Shown here: piece by piece, positions 27,898 to 38,745 of the stretch | Layout: each line of letters begins with the position of its first letter | Numbering within the stretch: the first letter of the stretch is position 1 | Assembly (NCBI RefSeq): GCF_004139715.1 | Contig: NZ_CP035544.1 | Span: 2,359,501 to 2,423,500, forward strand | Direction of reading: 5' to 3' | Length of the DNA: 64,000 bases | From: Muriicola soli | Lineage (GTDB): Bacteria > Bacteroidota > Bacteroidia > Flavobacteriales > Flavobacteriaceae | Position numbers and translations under genes: made by a program | The notes under the pieces: generated by a model | Told to the model about the DNA's origin: nothing | Seen by the model: only the letters and a program-made list of their open reading frames with translations | The model's database searches: none

Positions 27898-29130
27898 TTA
27901 ATCAAGTGACATGGAACTGATTAATTCCAAACTAGTTTCCGTGTAGGCGTATTGGTAGAGAATCCCATCGCCAATCATTATTAATTGATCTGCCATGGGA
28001 ATCACATCAAATGTGGTCATCCCTTCAAAATGTTCCAGTGCAATTAACTCGGGCACGTTGGTTTTATCGTACACCTTAAGACCAAAACTGCCATCGCACA
28101 CAAAGAGTTTATCATCCTTTACTCCTAAACCATAAGGTTCATCCATCGGATAGGACTTCAGTAGAGCAGGATTGGAAAGGTCTGCAATATCAATGATGAA
28201 GAGGCCGCTTTCTGTAGCGCCACATCCATTCCCGCCTCTTAAGGTGACATAGGCAAATTCCCCGTCAACAACTACAGGGTCGCAGGCCGTACCATGCTGA
28301 AATTCAGAGACAAAGCCGGGCTGCGCAGGAGAGGAAATGTCGTAGATGTACATCCCGCTTCTGCTTCCCAGAAACAAATGATTATCCTGATTAAAGATGG
28401 TTTCTATATCGAATCCGGCGTACACATCCTCCAGATCAAGAGGGTTTCCCAGGTCTGTAATATCGAAGATATTGATAGAATGATTATCCACAGCGTATAA
28501 AAATTCGCCTACTATTTTAAACCGGGCTAGGGAGCCGCCCTGGCCCACGCTGTTTGCCGCAGCATCCATCATCAATTCATTTTCAAAGCGGGTTTGTACC
28601 TCTTCAATAAGTCGGCGCTCTGTCCTAAGCTCCCAACCGATAAGGACGCTGCCTTCTGTATATCCCTCGCCGTATTCAAAAATCTCAGCTTCCACAGGCC
28701 ATATTACATTATCCCTAAGCACGTTTTCGAGACGATTTACGATTTGAATATTATTGATATCTGATATATCCAGGACGATAAGATCGGTAAGGCTGTCAGC
28801 GTATAAATAATCATTTTTCACTGAAATGTCTATGTTCCCGGCAATCTTTATAAACGCCACTTTCTCAGGGTTATTTGGGTCGCTGTTATCGATAACATGA
28901 ATTCCTTTGTACTTGTCATTGACAAAAATATAATCCCTATAAGCATAGATTTTACCAGATTCGTCTATGGGCCGGGGCACGGTAATATCAACCCCATTTT
29001 TAAATTCTTCCGCGGTCATGGTCAGGGGATAAGCCACGAGATAGTCTGCGTATTTTCCCGGATCCTCATTCTCACAGGAAAGTAAACTGGCAACAGCAAC
29101 AAAGGCAAGCAGGACGTTCAGGGTTTTCAT
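27898..29130 (-). CDS. LVIVD-repeat lipoprotein (beta-propeller-like)
   Basis: A 410-residue lipoprotein: signal peptide MKTLNVLLAFVAVASLLSC with lipid-attached C19. It is built from repeats of the LVIVD type (GIHVIDNSDPNNPEKV, LIVLDISDINN, INIFDITDLGNP, MYIYDISSPAQPG, LFIIDIADLSNPA, LKVYDKTN), which form a beta-propeller-like fold. It is probably on the periplasmic or outer face of the envelope. No enzymatic motif; role unknown. It is divergent from the miaB operon. Confidence 0.87.
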   Translation of the reverse strand: MKTLNVLLAFVAVASLLSCENEDPGKYADYLVAYPLTMTAEEFKNGVDITVPRPIDESGKIYAYRDYIFVNDKYKGIHVIDNSDPNNPEKVAFIKIAGNIDISVKNDYLYADSLTDLIVLDISDINNIQIVNRLENVLRDNVIWPVEAEIFEYGEGYTEGSVLIGWELRTERRLIEEVQTRFENELMMDAAANSVGQGGSLARFKIVGEFLYAVDNHSINIFDITDLGNPLDLEDVYAGFDIETIFNQDNHLFLGSRSGMYIYDISSPAQPGFVSEFQHGTACDPVVVDGEFAYVTLRGGNGCGATESGLFIIDIADLSNPALLKSYPMDEPYGLGVKDDKLFVCDGSFGLKVYDKTNVPELIALEHFEGMTTFDVIPMADQLIMIGDGILYQYAYTETSLELISSMSLD

Positions 29131-29220
29131 AAGACAGCTTATTAAAGGATTAGGTTACCATATAGATACGGTGTGATCTGCCTAGTTGCGTCTTTTTTAT
29201 GAAAATATTCACCTGTCAAA

Positions 29221-29252
29221 TTGTCACAAAAAAGGATATTGTGTTATCTTTG
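29221..29252 (+). promoter_or_regulatory. Promoter of the miaB operon
   Basis: TTG at 29221-29223 (-33) and TATCTTTG at 29245-29252 (-7) with a 21-base spacer fit the Bacteroidota housekeeping promoter. The start codon follows 36 bases after the -7 element. Confidence 0.65.
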
Positions 29253-29287
29253 CCCTCCTTAAAGACGCCTGTCATTATAGAGTTTAT

Positions 29288-30736
29288 ATGGAGAAAGTAA
29301 TCGATGAGAGCATTCAGGGATCTGCCCTGAAAACTGAGTCAGTAGATCGTAATGCGAGAAAGCTTTACATAGAAAGTTATGGTTGCCAGATGAATTTTTC
29401 TGACAGTGAGATCGTAGCTTCTATCCTGGCCGGTGAGGGTTTTAACACCACATCGGATCTTGAAGAAGCAGATTTGGTGCTTGTCAATACTTGTTCCATC
29501 CGTGAAAAGGCCGAAACCACAGTAAGAAAAAGGCTGGAAAAATTCAATGCCGTCAAAAAATCCAAACCCCATATGAAAGTAGGGGTATTGGGCTGTATGG
29601 CAGAACGTTTAAAAAGTCAGTTACTCGAAGAGGAAAAGATAGTTGACATGGTTGTGGGCCCGGATGCCTACAAAGACCTGCCCAACTTGGTTAGGGAAAT
29701 AGATGAAGGCCGAAATGCCGTAAATGTGATCCTCTCCAAAGAAGAGACATATGGAGATATAGCTCCGGTACGATTGAATTCAAACGGAGTAACCGCCTTT
29801 GTTTCCATAACCAGAGGGTGCGATAATATGTGTACGTTTTGCGTTGTGCCTTTTACAAGGGGCAGGGAGCGCAGCAGGGATCCTCAGTCTGTAATTCAGG
29901 AAGTAAATGAACTATGGGAGCAGGGGTACAAGGAAGTTACTTTACTCGGGCAAAATGTTGACAGTTATTTATGGTATGGGGGCGGACTCAAAAAAGATTT
30001 TGAGAAAGCGTCGGACATTCAAAAGGCCACATCCGTAAATTTCTCCGGACTGCTCGCAATGGTCGCTGAAGCACAACCGCGCATGAGGATTCGTTTCTCC
30101 ACCTCCAATCCTCAGGACATGACGCTGGATGTGGTGACAACCATGGCGAAATACAAAAATATTTGCAACTATATCCACCTGCCTGTACAGAGTGGAAGTG
30201 ACCGAATCCTGAAGGCCATGAATCGCCTGCATACCCGGGAGGAATACATGAAATTGATTACTGATATTCGGAGAATAATCCCGAATTGCGGGATAAGTCA
30301 GGATATGATTGCCGGTTTTCCCGGAGAGACAGAGGAAGATCATCAGGATACCTTATCCCTGATGGAATTCGTAAAATATGACTTTGGATTTATGTTCGCT
30401 TATTCTGAACGTCCGGGCACCTTGGCATCGAGGAAACTGGAGGATGATATTCCGGAGGCCGTTAAAAAGCGAAGATTACAGGAGATCATTGCGCTGCAGC
30501 AAAAACACAGCCTGTATCGAACCCAGCAGCATCTGGGCAAGGTTGAAGAAGTACTTATTGAAGGGCCGTCCAGAAAGTCTGAGGCCCATTGGATGGGTAG
30601 AACTTCAGGCAACACCGTAGTGGTTTTTCCAAAGGAACAATTTGAGGTGGGTCAATTTGTGATGGTCTCTATCAAAGACTGTACCTCTGCAACCCTCCTG
30701 GGTGAGGCGGTTGGACTGGCAGAAAATAGCAACTAA
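29288..30736 (+). CDS. miaB: tRNA-2-methylthio-N6-dimethylallyladenosine synthase MiaB
   Basis: A 482-residue radical-SAM methylthiotransferase that adds a methylthio group to i6A37 of tRNA. The N-terminal UPF0004 domain carries three cysteines for one iron-sulfur cluster (YGCQMN, NTCSIR, LGCMAE). The radical-SAM CxxxCxxC is in [24 protein letters not shown] domain ends the protein (about 415-480). The ATG at 29288 was chosen because upstream codons overlap the promoter. Its TAA overlaps the next ATG. Confidence 0.96.
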   Translation: MEKVIDESIQGSALKTESVDRNARKLYIESYGCQMNFSDSEIVASILAGEGFNTTSDLEEADLVLVNTCSIREKAETTVRKRLEKFNAVKKSKPHMKVGVLGCMAERLKSQLLEEEKIVDMVVGPDAYKDLPNLVREIDEGRNAVNVILSKEETYGDIAPVRLNSNGVTAFVSITRGCDNMCTFCVVPFTRGRERSRDPQSVIQEVNELWEQGYKEVTLLGQNVDSYLWYGGGLKKDFEKASDIQKATSVNFSGLLAMVAEAQPRMRIRFSTSNPQDMTLDVVTTMAKYKNICNYIHLPVQSGSDRILKAMNRLHTREEYMKLITDIRRIIPNCGISQDMIAGFPGETEEDHQDTLSLMEFVKYDFGFMFAYSERPGTLASRKLEDDIPEAVKKRRLQEIIALQQKHSLYRTQQHLGKVEEVLIEGPSRKSEAHWMGRTSGNTVVVFPKEQFEVGQFVMVSIKDCTSATLLGEAVGLAENSN

Positions 30737-31998
30737 TGGAAAGTGTACAAGCTATAAAACAACGATTTGGGATCATAGGAAATGATCCGAAGCTAAACAG
30801 GGCTTTGGAAAAAGCCATTCAGGTAGCCCCCACAGATATCTCAGTGTTGGTTACCGGGGAAAGTGGTGTGGGGAAGGAAGCCGTACCGAAAATCATCCAT
30901 TCCCTGTCTCATCGCAAGCACGCAAAATATATCGCTGTTAACTGCGGAGCCATTCCTGAAGGCACTATAGACAGTGAGCTGTTCGGGCATGAAAAAGGAT
31001 CCTTTACAGGAGCCACCCAAACCCGAAGCGGATATTTTGAAGTAGCCGATGGGGGTACCATCTTTCTGGACGAAGTTGGAGAACTCCCACTAACTACCCA
31101 GGTTAGATTATTGAGAATTCTTGAAAACGGTGAATTCCTGAAAGTAGGATCATCCCAGGTTCAAAAGACAAATGTCAGGATCGTGGCGGCCACCAATATG
31201 AATATGATCGAAGCCATAAAAAAAGGTAAATTCAGGGAAGATCTCTATTACCGGTTGAGTACGGTCGAAATCCAAATTCCGCCCCTCAGAGACCGAAAGG
31301 ACGATATCCATTTACTGTTTAGAAAATTTGCGTCTGATTTTAGTCAGAAATACAAGATGCCCACAATCAGGCTGGAGGACAGTGCCATTCAACTTCTTGA
31401 GAAATATCGCTGGCCCGGTAATATCAGACAGCTCCGGAATATTGCTGAACAGATTTCAGTTTTGGAAGAAAGCAGGGCTATAACTCCGGATACACTTAAT
31501 AGTTATCTTCCACATGCCAACAATTCGAACTTACCCGCAGTGATTGAGCGTGAGACCAAAAAAGGTGATTTCAGCAACGAACGCGAAATCCTTTACAAGG
31601 TACTTTTTGATATGAAAGCAGATCTCAATGATCTTAAAAAACTGACGCTCAAGATGCTCAATTCAGGAGATACAGATAAGGTTCAGGAAGAAAACGAAAC
31701 CCTTATCAGAAAAATTTACGGCACTGATACGGAAATGGAAGAAGAAAAGACCAATGCTGTAGAACTCCTCCCTCCACATGAATCACGGGTGGAAAATCCT
31801 GTAGAGGTAAACAGGGAAGACAAGTACCACTTTGCTGAGGAAATAGAAGAAGAAGAAACCTTATCTTTACAGGAAAAGGAGATCGAATTGATCAAAAAGT
31901 CGCTGGAACGCAACAGGGGAAAACGCAAGGCAGCAGCTTCAGAACTGGGAATCTCCGAACGCACCCTCTATCGCAAAATAAAACAGTACGACCTTTAG
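30736..31998 (+). CDS. Sigma-54-interacting transcriptional activator
   Basis: A 420-residue AAA+ activator. Walker A is GESGVGKEAV (about residue 40), the sigma-54 contact loop is GSFTGA where most family members have GAFTGA, and Walker B is GGTIFLDEVGEL. A central acidic spacer (about 260-370) leads to a C-terminal Fis-type helix-turn-helix (GKRKAAASELGISERTLYRKI). It has no N-terminal receiver, GAF or PAS domain, so input may come through the spacer, a partner protein or its own level. It overlaps miaB and lptE by one base each. Confidence 0.92.
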   Translation: MESVQAIKQRFGIIGNDPKLNRALEKAIQVAPTDISVLVTGESGVGKEAVPKIIHSLSHRKHAKYIAVNCGAIPEGTIDSELFGHEKGSFTGATQTRSGYFEVADGGTIFLDEVGELPLTTQVRLLRILENGEFLKVGSSQVQKTNVRIVAATNMNMIEAIKKGKFREDLYYRLSTVEIQIPPLRDRKDDIHLLFRKFASDFSQKYKMPTIRLEDSAIQLLEKYRWPGNIRQLRNIAEQISVLEESRAITPDTLNSYLPHANNSNLPAVIERETKKGDFSNEREILYKVLFDMKADLNDLKKLTLKMLNSGDTDKVQEENETLIRKIYGTDTEMEEEKTNAVELLPPHESRVENPVEVNREDKYHFAEEIEEEETLSLQEKEIELIKKSLERNRGKRKAAASELGISERTLYRKIKQYDL

Positions 31999-32513
31999 TG
32001 AAAAAAAGAAGACATATCCCTTTTTTCCTCCTACTGCTCTCCTTAGCAGGATGTGGAGTCTATAATTTTACGGGAGGGGACGTAGGAACTGCAGAGACTT
32101 TTACCGTAAATTATTTTCAAAATTACGCCTCCCAAAGTCCGGGTTCCACCTTTGATCCCGGCCTCGACAGAGAATACACCCTTTCTCTTCAAGACCTTAT
32201 CCTGAACCAGACCAGTCTGGATCTGGTCTCTGCCAACGGAGATCTCTTGTACGAAGGGGAGATTGTTGAATACCGGGTTTCGCCCATGTCGGCCACTGCA
32301 CAACAGCGAGCAGCACAAAACCGACTGAGCATCTCCATCAATGTTCGGTTTTTTAACAGGACCAAAGAAGGAGCTGAGTTTGAGAAAAGGTTTTCGTTTT
32401 TCTTTGATTACCCCGCCACTTCGCAATTGGCTTCTGTGAGAGATGAGGCCCACCAGGTGATTTTTGAGCGGATCAATCAGGACATTTTTAACGAATCGCT
32501 CGCAGATTGGTAA
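31998..32513 (+). CDS. lptE: LptE-like LPS-assembly lipoprotein
   Basis: A 171-residue lipoprotein starting at GTG, with a lipobox (SLAGCG, C19) and the LptE-family opening CGVYNFTGG. LptE plugs LptD at the outer membrane during LPS insertion. The remaining sequence fits the Bacteroidota LptE type (VEYRVSPMS, RLSISINVRFFN). The GTG overlaps the previous TAG stop, so it is translated within the miaB operon. Confidence 0.85.
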   Translation: MKKRRHIPFFLLLLSLAGCGVYNFTGGDVGTAETFTVNYFQNYASQSPGSTFDPGLDREYTLSLQDLILNQTSLDLVSANGDLLYEGEIVEYRVSPMSATAQQRAAQNRLSISINVRFFNRTKEGAEFEKRFSFFFDYPATSQLASVRDEAHQVIFERINQDIFNESLADW

Positions 32514-32514
32514 T

Positions 32515-33444
32515 ATGAAGGTTACAGATTTTACATATTTGCTTCAACATCCAGACAAGGTCGTGGATCCTGTACAGACCAGGCAATTGGAGGAAGTAGT
32601 AAAAGAATATCCGTATTTCCAGGCAGCCAGGGCACTACAACTTAAAGGCCTGAAAAACCTCAACAGTTTTAGGTACAACAATGCGTTGAAATTAACGGCA
32701 GCATACACCACAGACCGGGACGTACTTTTCGATTTGATCACCTCCCCTGAATTTCTTCAGAATTCCATAGCGGATGCCATCAGCGGGAAAACGACGAAAA
32801 TTGAAGTAAAAGAAGTAGAGGCCGAAGAAGTAATTGCGGAAAGTGAAAGTCCGGCCGCCTTATTACAGGAAACCACAGATGCGCCTCTTCCCAGAAATAC
32901 CAGGGATGCTGAAGACATCCTGGATCCTTCACTTTTTGCTTCAAAGGATCCGGAAATCGATAAAGAAATTGCACGGGAAAAGGCAAGGGCAGCCGAAGAG
33001 TTGGAACTGGGGCAGCCTCTTCCCTTTACCAAAAAAGAAAAGCATTCCTTCCTGGAGTGGTTACAAATCAGTACGACTAAACCCTTAAAGCCGACTGAAA
33101 AATCAAAACAGAAGAAAGCCGGAATTCCCGAGAATATGGAATTTCCAATCGCAGAAGAGTCGGAAAAAAAGAAAAAATTTGAACGCATCGACCGCTTTCT
33201 AGAAGAGAATCCTAAAATTATTCCTCAGGAACAGCAAGCCTCAAAAGTGAACATCAAAGACTCTACAAAAATCAATTCTGAAGAGTTGATGACCGAGACT
33301 CTTGCAAGGGTTTACCTGGAGCAAAAAAAGTACAAAAAAGCACTGCAGGCATACAAAATATTAAGTTTGAAATATCCGGAAAAAAGTAGTTTCTTTGCAA
33401 GCCGAATTAAAGCGGTAAAGCAATTACAAAAGGAAAAATCTTAA
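32515..33444 (+). CDS. TPR-like protein of unknown function
   Basis: A 309-residue soluble protein with no signal peptide. The N-terminus (YLLQHPDKV, EYPYFQAARALQLKGL) and C-terminus (ETLARVYLEQKKYKKALQAYKILSLKYPEKS) resemble tetratricopeptide helices, while the middle (about 95-235) is a charged low-complexity linker rich in Glu, Lys and Ala. The gene is typical of the lptE-secG neighbourhood in Flavobacteriaceae. The start at 32515 lies two bases after the lptE stop. Confidence 0.75.
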   Translation: MKVTDFTYLLQHPDKVVDPVQTRQLEEVVKEYPYFQAARALQLKGLKNLNSFRYNNALKLTAAYTTDRDVLFDLITSPEFLQNSIADAISGKTTKIEVKEVEAEEVIAESESPAALLQETTDAPLPRNTRDAEDILDPSLFASKDPEIDKEIAREKARAAEELELGQPLPFTKKEKHSFLEWLQISTTKPLKPTEKSKQKKAGIPENMEFPIAEESEKKKKFERIDRFLEENPKIIPQEQQASKVNIKDSTKINSEELMTETLARVYLEQKKYKKALQAYKILSLKYPEKSSFFASRIKAVKQLQKEKS

Positions 33445-33445
33445 G

Positions 33446-33802
33446 ATGAGTACATTTACAATATTTCTGATCCTTATCATCGCAGTTTGTTTTCTACTGG
33501 TGCTCGTGGTCATGGTTCAGAATCCCAAAGGAGGAGGCTTGTCCTCTTCATTCGGAGGCGGTGGCACACAGGTTGTCGGTGGGGTAAAGAAAACCGGTGA
33601 TTTTCTGGACAAAAGTACATGGACACTGGCCGGATTATTAATAGTCTTAATCCTGTTATCCAACGTAGCACTTAAAGGAAGTTTTGGCGAAGCCGATTCA
33701 AAACTACTTCAGGGAGATGAAATTGAAAATGCTGTTCCCGAAACGGTTCCGGAAGAAGTTGTTCCAACAGACACTACAAGTCCATTAGACACGATACAAT
33801 AA
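33446..33802 (+). CDS. secG: Preprotein translocase subunit SecG
   Basis: A 118-residue protein with two membrane helices (about 1-22 and 56-75) and the SecG signature VQNPKGGGLSSSFGGGG between them. SecG assists SecYEG protein export. The acidic C-terminal tail (about 85-118) is longer than in E. coli but usual in Bacteroidota. It starts two bases after the TPR-like gene and ends the miaB operon, followed by a terminator. Confidence 0.93.
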   Translation: MSTFTIFLILIIAVCFLLVLVVMVQNPKGGGLSSSFGGGGTQVVGGVKKTGDFLDKSTWTLAGLLIVLILLSNVALKGSFGEADSKLLQGDEIENAVPETVPEEVVPTDTTSPLDTIQ

Positions 33803-33825
33803 GGATTTGCTTATACAATAAATTT

Positions 33826-33858
33826 AAAATGCCAGCCCAAATGACAAGCTGGCATTTT
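33826..33858 (+). terminator. Intrinsic terminator after secG
   Basis: An 11-bp perfect stem (33826-33836 with 33848-33858) and an 11-base loop, ending in T-runs (TTTTCATTTT). It lies 24 bases past the secG stop and separates it from groESL. Confidence 0.82.
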
Positions 33859-33887
33859 CATTTTACAAACTGTCAGTTTTTATCGCT

Positions 33888-33902
33888 TGGCATAATTTCT
33901 GC
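33888..33902 (+). promoter_or_regulatory. Putative sigma-54 promoter of groES-groEL
   Basis: The 15-base TGGCATAATTTCTGC has GG at 33889-33890 and GC at 33901-33902, the exact spacing of the -24/-12 sigma-54 promoter (consensus TGGCAC-N5-TTGC). It lies 38 bases before the groES ATG. A CTGTCAGTTTTT stretch lies just upstream. A sigma-54 activator gene is found about 2 kb upstream in the same window. Confidence 0.6.
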
Positions 33903-33940
33903 CATGTTAATTCCGAATTTTTAAATAAAATATAACACAT

Positions 33941-34219
33941 ATGGCTAAACTTAACATCAAACCACTAGCTGACAGGGTTCTTATTGAACCAATGGCGGCA
34001 GAGACAAAGACTGCCTCAGGATTGTACATCCCTGACACTGCAAAAGAAAAACCACAAAAAGGAAAAGTAGTAGCCGTTGGGCCCGGTACCAAAGACGAAA
34101 AAGTCACGGTAAAAGTTGGCGATACAGTACTTTATGGAAAATATGCCGGCACTGAATTAAAGTTGGATGGCACTGACTATTTGATGATGCGAGAGAGCGA
34201 CATCCTGGCTATTGTATAA
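33941..34219 (+). CDS. groES: Co-chaperonin GroES
   Basis: A 92-residue co-chaperonin of normal length that caps the GroEL cavity. It has the typical opening [12 protein letters not shown], the mobile loop region [18 protein letters not shown], and the conserved [14 protein letters not shown] segment. It precedes groEL by 66 bases, and both are probably read from the -24/-12-like promoter upstream. Confidence 0.98.
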   Translation: MAKLNIKPLADRVLIEPMAAETKTASGLYIPDTAKEKPQKGKVVAVGPGTKDEKVTVKVGDTVLYGKYAGTELKLDGTDYLMMRESDILAIV

Positions 34220-34264
34220 TCCTTTATTCCGGGTAGCGAGAATAGATAAGTCCTACCGAATTAA

Positions 34265-35917
<1,653 letters not shown>

Positions 35918-35936
35918 GACGATAATACTTTAAAAG

Positions 35937-35963
35937 AAAAACCGCCCATTGAGGGCGGTTTTT
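35937..35963 (+). terminator. Intrinsic terminator after groEL (bidirectional)
   Basis: An 11-bp stem (35937-35947 with 35953-35963), five-base loop and a T7 run. It lies between the convergent groEL and HMA-domain genes and can serve both strands because of the A-run on the other side. Confidence 0.88.
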
Positions 35964-35989
35964 TTGTTTCATCTCCCGATAAAATATAC

Positions 35990-36343
35990 TTAATGCATGT
36001 CTTTTACAACGGTTGAATCGCGATAACGGCAACACGGATGTACTTTGAGATAAGCTTCTTCGGTTGCCTTGAGCTCTTTTGTATCATGTCCCACTGCTAC
36101 AATCGCAGTTTTGATGATCATAGGATTAGTTTTACGCTCGTCGATGATAAGAGAAAGTTTGTGGGAAGGTATATCCCAAACCGCATATTTCACACCTTTA
36201 ACACCTATGGCGGCCTTTTCGATTCGCAGTTTACACATCTCACATATCCCATCAACTTCAAATGCTATCCTTTTATTTTTTTCCTGTGCAAATGCAATGG
36301 TGGTGAACAAAGAGAATGTCAACCCTATCAGATACTTTTTCAT
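35990..36343 (-). CDS. Periplasmic heavy-metal-associated (HMA) domain protein
   Basis: A 117-residue secreted protein with a signal peptide (MKKYLIGLTFSLFTTIAFAQ) and one ferredoxin-like HMA domain holding the CxxC metal site in GICEMCKLRIEKA (about residues 33-36). The C-terminus adds HPCCRYRDS, another possible metal ligand group. HMA domains bind Cu(I) or similar soft metals. It is 24 bases downstream of a TonB receptor on the same strand, suggesting a metal-handling pair. Confidence 0.85.
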   Translation of the reverse strand: MKKYLIGLTFSLFTTIAFAQEKNKRIAFEVDGICEMCKLRIEKAAIGVKGVKYAVWDIPSHKLSLIIDERKTNPMIIKTAIVAVGHDTKELKATEEAYLKVHPCCRYRDSTVVKDMH

Positions 36344-36367
36344 GATGTGTGATTTTAATTGTTCAGG

Positions 36368-38614
36368 TTATAAAAGGGTAAACCTGAATCCCGCATAATA
36401 CATCCTTCCCATTATAGGGGCGAATACGATACTAGTATCAAAATACGCGCCAAAAGGATCCCCGGCACTTACTATGGGGGCTTCCTGTGTAAAATTAGTA
36501 ATATTTTCCAAGCCAACATACACTTCCCACTGCTTGGAAAATACCTTGGTAATCTGTGTATTCATTAAACTGTACGAATCAGAAAATGCAGCCAATTGGA
36601 ATTCCTGAGGACTTGTTTCAGTTGAAGGCAATCTCTGGCTTCCTATCGTATGCAAGGTATAATCGAAACGCCATTGTGATCCATCCGCCTTTGGGGTACT
36701 TACATATCCAAGATTGGCAAAGAACCGGTGACGAGGCTGTAAGGGTTTTTGCAATAATCCTGTTTGATACTGAGTCTTAACTTCATAAAATTTATAGGCT
36801 GTACGTGCTTCGAGATTTCGTAAAAGCTCATAATTTAATTCGAGCTGAAAGCTATTGGCAAAACTATCTCCATCGAGATTGGAAAAAGTGATCTCCAGCG
36901 GATTTTCCCAATCAACGACTACCTGCTCCCTGAAAGACGTCCGGTAGAAATCGGCTGAAATATTGCCATTTCTATTACCTATTGTAAATCCCTGAAGCAG
37001 GCTTACCCCATAATTCCATGCATCTTCGGGATTTAGTCCATAGACCTTGCCATCGGTGTTCAGCAGTTGAATCTGACGGGCTGTTGCAAAGAGTTGCTGA
37101 TTCTCTGCAAAAATATTTGCAGCCCTTTTGCCTCGTCCTGCAGACATCCTGAAGCTTGAATTTTCCCAAGGGGAATACCTCAGGTGGAACCTTGGGGTGA
37201 CAAATGTACCCAGGAGATTGTGGAGATCTACACGTACCCCCGCAGTGAGGCTCAGGGTTTCCAGATTGTCAAAATTATATTCAAAAAAAGATCCTACAGA
37301 CCTGTCTATTCTGTTGAAAAGCTGCTGGTTTACATTTTCAATATAACCGTCGTAGGAGGCATTCAATCCTGTTTTAAACTTGTGTTGGGTGTTGCCGATG
37401 ATAGAATTAAAGATCAAATTCATATATGCACTTTCATGGTCTATATCGTATCGATTTAAACCGAAATAGGAATCTTGTTGATGATCGCTGAAGGCGACCT
37501 GAAATCCCATACTTTGAAAGGGCAATGATGGAAAGACGTAGCCAATTTTTATACTCGTATCGAAACGCCTGGTATCTATTTCACTTCCCCAGGCATTGGA
37601 AGTAAATCGATCTGTGTCAGGATCAAAAATGGTTTGCCCAACCTGTTTGTCATCCCGCAGATAACGAAAGTTAATAAAGCTAACCCATCCTTTTTCCGTA
37701 TCCTGATACTGCCATCTATTCAGAATATTAATCTGATCTCCCAGGGGGACGTCCAGAAATCCGTCGTTATTATCGTCTACCTTGGTATCTCTTTTATTCC
37801 CATGCAAATAGAGCCCTGTACTCCAGGAATCGGTAACCTTCATGTTAAGGTGGGTGTTAAATTCTAACCTTCCATTTCTGTTGGCATACCCATTTACAAA
37901 AAGAGCTGGGTCTGTAAAGGGTTTTACCAGTTCAGAATTGATCTGACCCGATATACTTTCGTACCCGTTTATGACACTTCCGGCACCTTTGGTAATTTGA
38001 ATGCTTTCTATCCAGGTGCCCGGAGTATAGGTGAGTCCGTATACCTGGGAAGCCCCTCTTACCATTGGTATATTTTCTTGTGTGATCAATAAATAGGGAC
38101 TTGTTAACCCAAGCATCTGAATTTGTTTGGTACCCGTTAGTGCATCTGAAAAATTGACATCGATGGCCGGATTGGTCTCAAAACTTTCAGACAGATTGCA
38201 ACAAGCCGCTTTTAATAACTCATCGCTATTTATGTTGACAATGTTCTGAGAACTGAGGAATGTTTTTTGGAGTGCATCCCTTTTTTTAATGACTTCAACT
38301 TCATCTAATTCGTTGGATGGTGTTAGAAAATGGATTAAATTTTTTGGCTTAGTTATTTTTAAAGTATCTGTACGGAATCCTATATAACTGATGATCAAAG
38401 AGGAATACTCTTTATCAAATGGAATAGAAAATGAGCCATCCTCCTGTGACATTGTTCCGATCTGGGAGTTCATCCAGTAGACATTTGCCCCCTGTAGCGG
38501 GATTGATTCCTGCGTATCATCTCTGGCAAACACAGTGCCCGTTACGTTTTCCTGTCCCTGTAAAAGCTGGGAAAACAGGACAATAAGACATGTAATATTC
38601 CTGAAATATTTCAT
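36368..38614 (-). CDS. TonB-dependent outer membrane receptor
   Basis: A 748-residue receptor. A signal peptide (about 1-22) leads to a CarboxypepD_reg-like domain (VTGTVFARDDTQESIPLQGANVYW, to about 95), then the plug (CCNLSESFETNPAIDV, GAGSVINGYESISGQIN) and a 22-strand barrel ending in aromatic YYAGFRFTLL. The paired Cys at the plug start and the downstream HMA-domain gene suggest a metal or metal-chelate substrate, but this is inference. ATG at 38614 was chosen over an in-frame TTG at 38620. Confidence 0.9.
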   Translation of the reverse strand: MKYFRNITCLIVLFSQLLQGQENVTGTVFARDDTQESIPLQGANVYWMNSQIGTMSQEDGSFSIPFDKEYSSLIISYIGFRTDTLKITKPKNLIHFLTPSNELDEVEVIKKRDALQKTFLSSQNIVNINSDELLKAACCNLSESFETNPAIDVNFSDALTGTKQIQMLGLTSPYLLITQENIPMVRGASQVYGLTYTPGTWIESIQITKGAGSVINGYESISGQINSELVKPFTDPALFVNGYANRNGRLEFNTHLNMKVTDSWSTGLYLHGNKRDTKVDDNNDGFLDVPLGDQINILNRWQYQDTEKGWVSFINFRYLRDDKQVGQTIFDPDTDRFTSNAWGSEIDTRRFDTSIKIGYVFPSLPFQSMGFQVAFSDHQQDSYFGLNRYDIDHESAYMNLIFNSIIGNTQHKFKTGLNASYDGYIENVNQQLFNRIDRSVGSFFEYNFDNLETLSLTAGVRVDLHNLLGTFVTPRFHLRYSPWENSSFRMSAGRGKRAANIFAENQQLFATARQIQLLNTDGKVYGLNPEDAWNYGVSLLQGFTIGNRNGNISADFYRTSFREQVVVDWENPLEITFSNLDGDSFANSFQLELNYELLRNLEARTAYKFYEVKTQYQTGLLQKPLQPRHRFFANLGYVSTPKADGSQWRFDYTLHTIGSQRLPSTETSPQEFQLAAFSDSYSLMNTQITKVFSKQWEVYVGLENITNFTQEAPIVSAGDPFGAYFDTSIVFAPIMGRMYYAGFRFTLL

Positions 38615-38745
38615 AGCCAAAATGCAGCTTAAACTGCGTAAAATTACAATTAAAAAAAGGTGTTACAGAATATTCTTCTCCTAATGGCCAGTTGACTTTG
38701 AAAATCCTTTTTAGACCAATTTCCTTTTATATATTTACAATAAAA

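Noticed and set aside
33859-33940. CIRCE-type inverted repeat before groES
   Set aside because: No TTAGCACTC-N9-GAGTGCTAA-like repeat is present; the -24/-12 motif is the only clear signal.
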